DNA of 64,000 nt, from NCBI GenBank assembly GCA_902826685.1, contig CADEFT010000019.1, positions 62,001 to 126,000 of the forward strand, written 5' to 3'. Made by a program: the position numbers and the translations under genes. The notes beneath the pieces were generated by a model. That model worked only from the letters and a program-made list of their open reading frames with translations. It was not told where the DNA came from and did no database searches. Source of the DNA: an uncultured Acidobacteriota bacterium (GTDB taxonomy: Bacteria > Acidobacteriota > Terriglobia > Bryobacterales > Bryobacteraceae). Shown piece by piece: positions 61,364-64,000 of this stretch. Every line of letters begins with the position of its first letter. Within the stretch, counting starts at the first letter, position 1.

Positions 61364-62209
61364 ATGAAACTGGGACAAATTCGCTGGAACAACGAGATCA
61401 CGGCGGCCGTGTTCAACGGTACGGGAGCGCGGCCCATCCCCGAATACACCTTGCAGGGGTTGATCGAACGGTCCGAGAAGGAAGGAACCGATCTGGGCGT
61501 CCTGGCCGCGCGCCATGCCAGTCCGCATTCGGAAGCCGCGGCTCCCATTATCCCCATACATCCCAAGGAAGTTTGGGCCTGCGGCTGCACCTATGAGACC
61601 AGCTCTTCGTTTCGCGACGCCGAGCATGGCACGCGCGAAGGCTTCTACGCCTACGTCTATCGCGAGGCGCGGCCCGAGATTTTCTTCAAGGGCACCGCGC
61701 GGGTCTGCGTGGGGCCGAATAAGCCCGTAGGCGTGCGCAGCGATTCCAAGTTCACCGCGCCCGAGCCGGAAATGGCGGTGGTGCTGGGGGCCAAGGGCAA
61801 GATCCTCGGCTTCACGGTCGCCAACGACGTTTCGGCCTGGGATATCGAGCGTGAGAATCCGCTCTACTTGCCGCAGTCGAAGGTCTACACCGCCTGCTGT
61901 TCCCTGGGCCCTTACATCGTGACGCCGGACGAATTCGGCGATCCTTATAACAAGGACGTCACCTGCACCATCAGGCGCGGGGACAAGACGATCTTTTCCG
62001 GGTCCACTTCCACTTCCCTGCTGCACCGGAAGCTGGAGACGCTGGTCGAATACCTCTACCGCGCGAATCCGGTGCCGTCGGGTTCGGTGTTGTGCACCGG
62101 CACGGGGATCATCGTGAAGGAAGACGCCGCGCTGCATCCGGGCGATATCTGCGCGATCACGATTGCGGGGATTGGGGAGTTGTCGAATCCCGTCGCGATT
62201 GTGGAATAG
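61364..62209 (+). CDS. FAH-family 2-dehydro-3-deoxy-pentonate dehydratase candidate
   Basis: 281 residues of the fumarylacetoacetate-hydrolase fold. The segment PEPEMAVVLGAKG holds the E-x-E metal pair. ANDVSAWDIERENPLYLPQSKVY matches 2-keto-3-deoxy-arabinonate/xylonate dehydratases, which carry the same N-P-L-Y-L-P-Q-x-K-V-Y block. SGSVLCTGTGIIVKEDAALHPGD closes the site. It would make alpha-ketoglutarate semialdehyde for the adjacent ALDH. No sugar dehydrogenase, lactonase or pentonate dehydratase lies in the window. Confidence 0.85.
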   Translation: MKLGQIRWNNEITAAVFNGTGARPIPEYTLQGLIERSEKEGTDLGVLAARHASPHSEAAAPIIPIHPKEVWACGCTYETSSSFRDAEHGTREGFYAYVYREARPEIFFKGTARVCVGPNKPVGVRSDSKFTAPEPEMAVVLGAKGKILGFTVANDVSAWDIERENPLYLPQSKVYTACCSLGPYIVTPDEFGDPYNKDVTCTIRRGDKTIFSGSTSTSLLHRKLETLVEYLYRANPVPSGSVLCTGTGIIVKEDAALHPGDICAITIAGIGELSNPVAIVE

Positions 62210-62213
62210 AAGT

Positions 62214-62450
62214 TCACGCGGTTTTTCGAGTGGACCGGGCGCGCTTGGCGACTTCGAGCAGCGCCCGCAGCGCTCCGTTCACCGATTTCGAGTCGGGAAA
62301 AGCAGCCATCACATCGGGATCAAGCAGAACGACGTTGGTCCCGCGATTGTACTGTACGGCGTATTTTCCCCGAACGCCGCCTGAGAAGTCGTACTCGGCA
62401 CGCATTTCAGGTGGCTTGGAACGGATCCTCTTCGTAGTAGCGTCTTTCAT
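62214..62450 (-). CDS. Antitoxin-like small protein partnering BrnT
   Basis: 78 residues. The core PEMRAEYDFSGGVRGKYAVQ, then YNRGTNVVLLDPDVMAAFPDSKSVNGALRALLEVA, is a familiar small-protein pattern (M-R-x-E-Y-D-F-x-x-G-V-R-G-K-Y, then L-D-P-D-V-x-x-x-F-P-x-S). Its start overlaps the toxin gene end by 44 bases. It may bind DNA through its basic ends and neutralise the toxin, inferred from position. This is a different fold from classic BrnA. Confidence 0.75.
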   Translation of the reverse strand: MKDATTKRIRSKPPEMRAEYDFSGGVRGKYAVQYNRGTNVVLLDPDVMAAFPDSKSVNGALRALLEVAKRARSTRKTA

Positions 62451-62703
62451 GTTTCGTCGCCAGCCGCGTGCTGATTATTCGGATACGGCCACTTCTAATA
62501 GTATGGACCACAACCAGAAGTCTCTGGCGGGAAGAAAGCCCGATCAGGACAAATCTCTCTTCTTGAGCGGCATCAGGATCAGGTACCGTTGTTGAAAGGA
62601 CATCCCCAAACGCCGAAGAGGCCTCGTCGAAACTCACTCCATGCTTGGTCTGATTGGATGAATCCTTGGCAGGATCCCACTCGAAGCAAATTCCGTTGGG
62701 CAT
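62407..62703 (-). CDS. BrnT-family (DUF497) toxin
   Basis: 98 residues from the ATG at 62703; longer frames carry unrelated sequence. Motifs FEWDPAKDSSNQTKHGVSFDEASSAF, then FVLIGLSSRQRLLVVVHTIRSGRIRIISTRLATKHERRYYEED. These match BrnT RNase-fold toxins (F-x-W-D-x-x-K-x-x-x-N-x-x-K-H-G-V-x-F and R-x-I-S-x-R-x-A-x-x-x-E-R). It comes first in the pair, as is usual for BrnT. The proposed action is mRNA cleavage. Confidence 0.88.
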   Translation of the reverse strand: MPNGICFEWDPAKDSSNQTKHGVSFDEASSAFGDVLSTTVPDPDAAQEERFVLIGLSSRQRLLVVVHTIRSGRIRIISTRLATKHERRYYEEDPFQAT

Positions 62704-62760
62704 ACTCGAGCCTCGCCGCCCCTCGACACTAGCACAGGCTTGATAAAATCGAAGCACCGT

Positions 62761-64000
62761 GTTGCTGCGACTGTCCGTCCCCCTGCTTGCGGCCGTCAGC
62801 GCCTTCGCCGACGACCTGCCCCGCCAGACCGCTGAAATTCTCGCCGCCAATTGCATCGCCTGCCACGGCTCGGCCATGAAGATGGGCGGGCTCGATCTCA
62901 GAACGCGCGAGGCGATGCTGAAGGGCGGCACGCGCGGGCCCGTGCTGGTGCCTGGCGATCACACCAAAAGCGCCCTCTATCTTCACGCCGCCCACGATGC
63001 CCAGCCGGCGATGCCGCCGGGCAAGAAGCTGCAGGATTGGCAGCTCACCGTGTTGCGCCGCTGGATCGGCACGGGCGCGCCGCTTGATCGCGAAATCGGC
63101 GGGGCCACCGACGCCAAGTCCGCCATGGCGGCCATGGAAGAGCGCCCCATCACCGAGCAAGAGCGGCAGTTCTGGTCCTTTCAACCGGTGAAGCGCGTGG
63201 CCCCGCCCGCGGTAAAGAACAAGGCTTGGGTGCGCACGCCCGTGGATGCCTTTCTGCTCGCGTCCATGGAAGCGAAAGGATTGAAGCCATCGCCTGAAGC
63301 CTCCCGCCGGGCTCTGATCCGCCGCGCCTATCTCGACTTGTGGGGCTTGCCGGTGTGGCCCAATGAGATCGAAGAGTTCGTCAACGACAAGCGGCCCGAT
63401 GCGTGGGAGCGCGTGGTGGACCGGCTGCTTGAATCAAAGCATTATGGCGAGCGGTGGGGCCGCCACTGGCTCGATCTGGTCCGCTATGCCGATTCCGGCG
63501 GCTTTGAGTACGACCGCGACATCCGCAACGCCTGGCGGTTCCGCGACTGGGTGATCGATGCGCTGCACAAGGACATGCCGTACGACCGGTTCGTGCGGCT
63601 GCAACTGGCGGGCGATGAGATCGCGCCCGAGGATCCGGGAGCGCAGACCGCCACCGGCTTCTACCGGCTGGGCCTGGAGCACAACGTCAAGAGCGAGCTT
63701 ACGCGCGTGGAAGAGTTGGACGACCTCATTCAGATCACCGGCAATTCGTTTCTGGGCGTGACGATCGGATGCGCGCGCTGCCATAACCACAAGTTCGATC
63801 CGATTCCGCAGAAGGACTACTACCGCCTGCAAGCCGTTTTCTACAACACCAAGGACGCCGATTTCCCGCTGGTGGACGAAGCGACGCTCGCCCGGCACAA
63901 GGAAGCGACCAAGGCCTTCGAGAAACGGCTGGAGCCGCAGAAGAAGGCGATCGAAGAGCTGGAAAAACCTTACCGCGATCTGTTGACGTCGCGGGAACGC
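62761..64000 (+). CDS. DUF1549/DUF1553-type protein with N-terminal planctomycete cytochrome c domain (3' end beyond window)
   Basis: At least 413 residues from the GTG at 62761, cut by the right edge. Signal peptide MLLRLSVPLLAAVSAFA. The N-terminal heme motif is CIACH with MKMGGLDLR following (PSD1-like). Then RTPVDAFLLASMEAKGLKPSPEASRRALIRRAYLDLWGLP and WGRHWLDLVRYADSGGFEYDRD (DUF1549), with a second heme motif GCARCHNHKFDPIPQKDYYRLQAVFYN. The DUF1553 half lies outside. It is presumed extracellular and of unknown redox role, like the 36583-38889 gene. Confidence 0.92.

Noticed and set aside
1..64000. CRISPR arrays, insertion sequences, prophage genes, tRNA or rRNA genes
   Set aside because: No regularly spaced repeats, transposase or phage motifs, or cloverleaf-like or rRNA segments were seen; gaps between genes are too short for most of these.

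Overview
The window looks like a high-GC acidobacterial chromosome, most probably from the Bryobacterales/Solibacter group. This is an inference from gene content: exported planctomycete/acidobacterial-type c-cytochrome proteins of the DUF1592/1588/1585 and DUF1549/1553 kinds, an Oar-like TonB receptor with an N-terminal carboxypeptidase-regulatory domain, ECF sigma factor/Ser-Thr kinase pairs with beta-propeller sensors, sulfatase, Tat-type Gfo/Idh/MocA proteins and a cytochrome-PQQ dehydrogenase. Coding density is very high. Many junctions are 4-base ATGA/GTGA overlaps, and no stretch over about 300 bases lacks a gene. I see no rRNA, tRNA, CRISPR array, insertion sequence or phage block.

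Layout. 1-7.4 kb: a fused anthranilate synthase cut by the left edge, an APC permease, then a leftward block of sulfatase, RidA, a NYN-LOTUS RNA-binding/nuclease protein and a B12-binding mutase subunit. 7.4-9.7 kb: a two-gene unit (a 70-aa basic protein and a 205-aa protein with a nucleoside-deoxyribosyltransferase-like fold), then a membrane protein with three repeated membrane/PH-like units. 9.7-17.9 kb: an exported alpha-helical protein of unknown function, a D-hydroxyacid dehydrogenase, SppA, GalU with a GT-C glycosyltransferase, and LhgO. 18-26.3 kb: a BNR-propeller protein preceded by a 39-aa histone-H1-like peptide, an ECF sigma factor coupled to a propeller kinase, an ICMT-like methyltransferase and a PEGA kinase. 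26.3-31.1 kb: ftsY-ribD-ribE and ppk.

31-46.6 kb is a catabolic/redox region: an esterase, a cytochrome-PQQ dehydrogenase, a YihY protein, a coupled DUF1592-Gfo/Idh pair, then divergently a TonB receptor overlapping a seven-heme cytochrome-TPR gene and a heme-thiolate-peroxidase-like protein. An orphan ABC ATPase, an exported HpcH-type aldolase and a cupin follow. 46.6-52.5 kb: an ankyrin gene whose frame continues past its TGA into a start-less NTF2/SnoaL domain, gamma-glutamyltransferase, PhoD-like phosphatase and a START-like exported protein.

52.5-64 kb: a three-gene operon of copper-radical oxidase, Sco copper protein and cytochrome c; a PAS protein with a degenerate kinase domain; an exported Gfo/Idh protein, TPM, nucleotidyltransferase and LemA run; an aldehyde dehydrogenase plus FAH-fold dehydratase pair suited to the last two steps of oxidative pentose (Weimberg) degradation; a BrnT-type toxin-antitoxin pair; and a DUF1549/1553 cytochrome protein cut by the right edge.

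The most unusual items are the copper oxidase-Sco-cytochrome operon, the broken or recoded ankyrin-NTF2 gene, the deoxyribosyltransferase-like two-gene unit, the bacterial heme-thiolate-peroxidase-like protein and the H1-like micropeptide.
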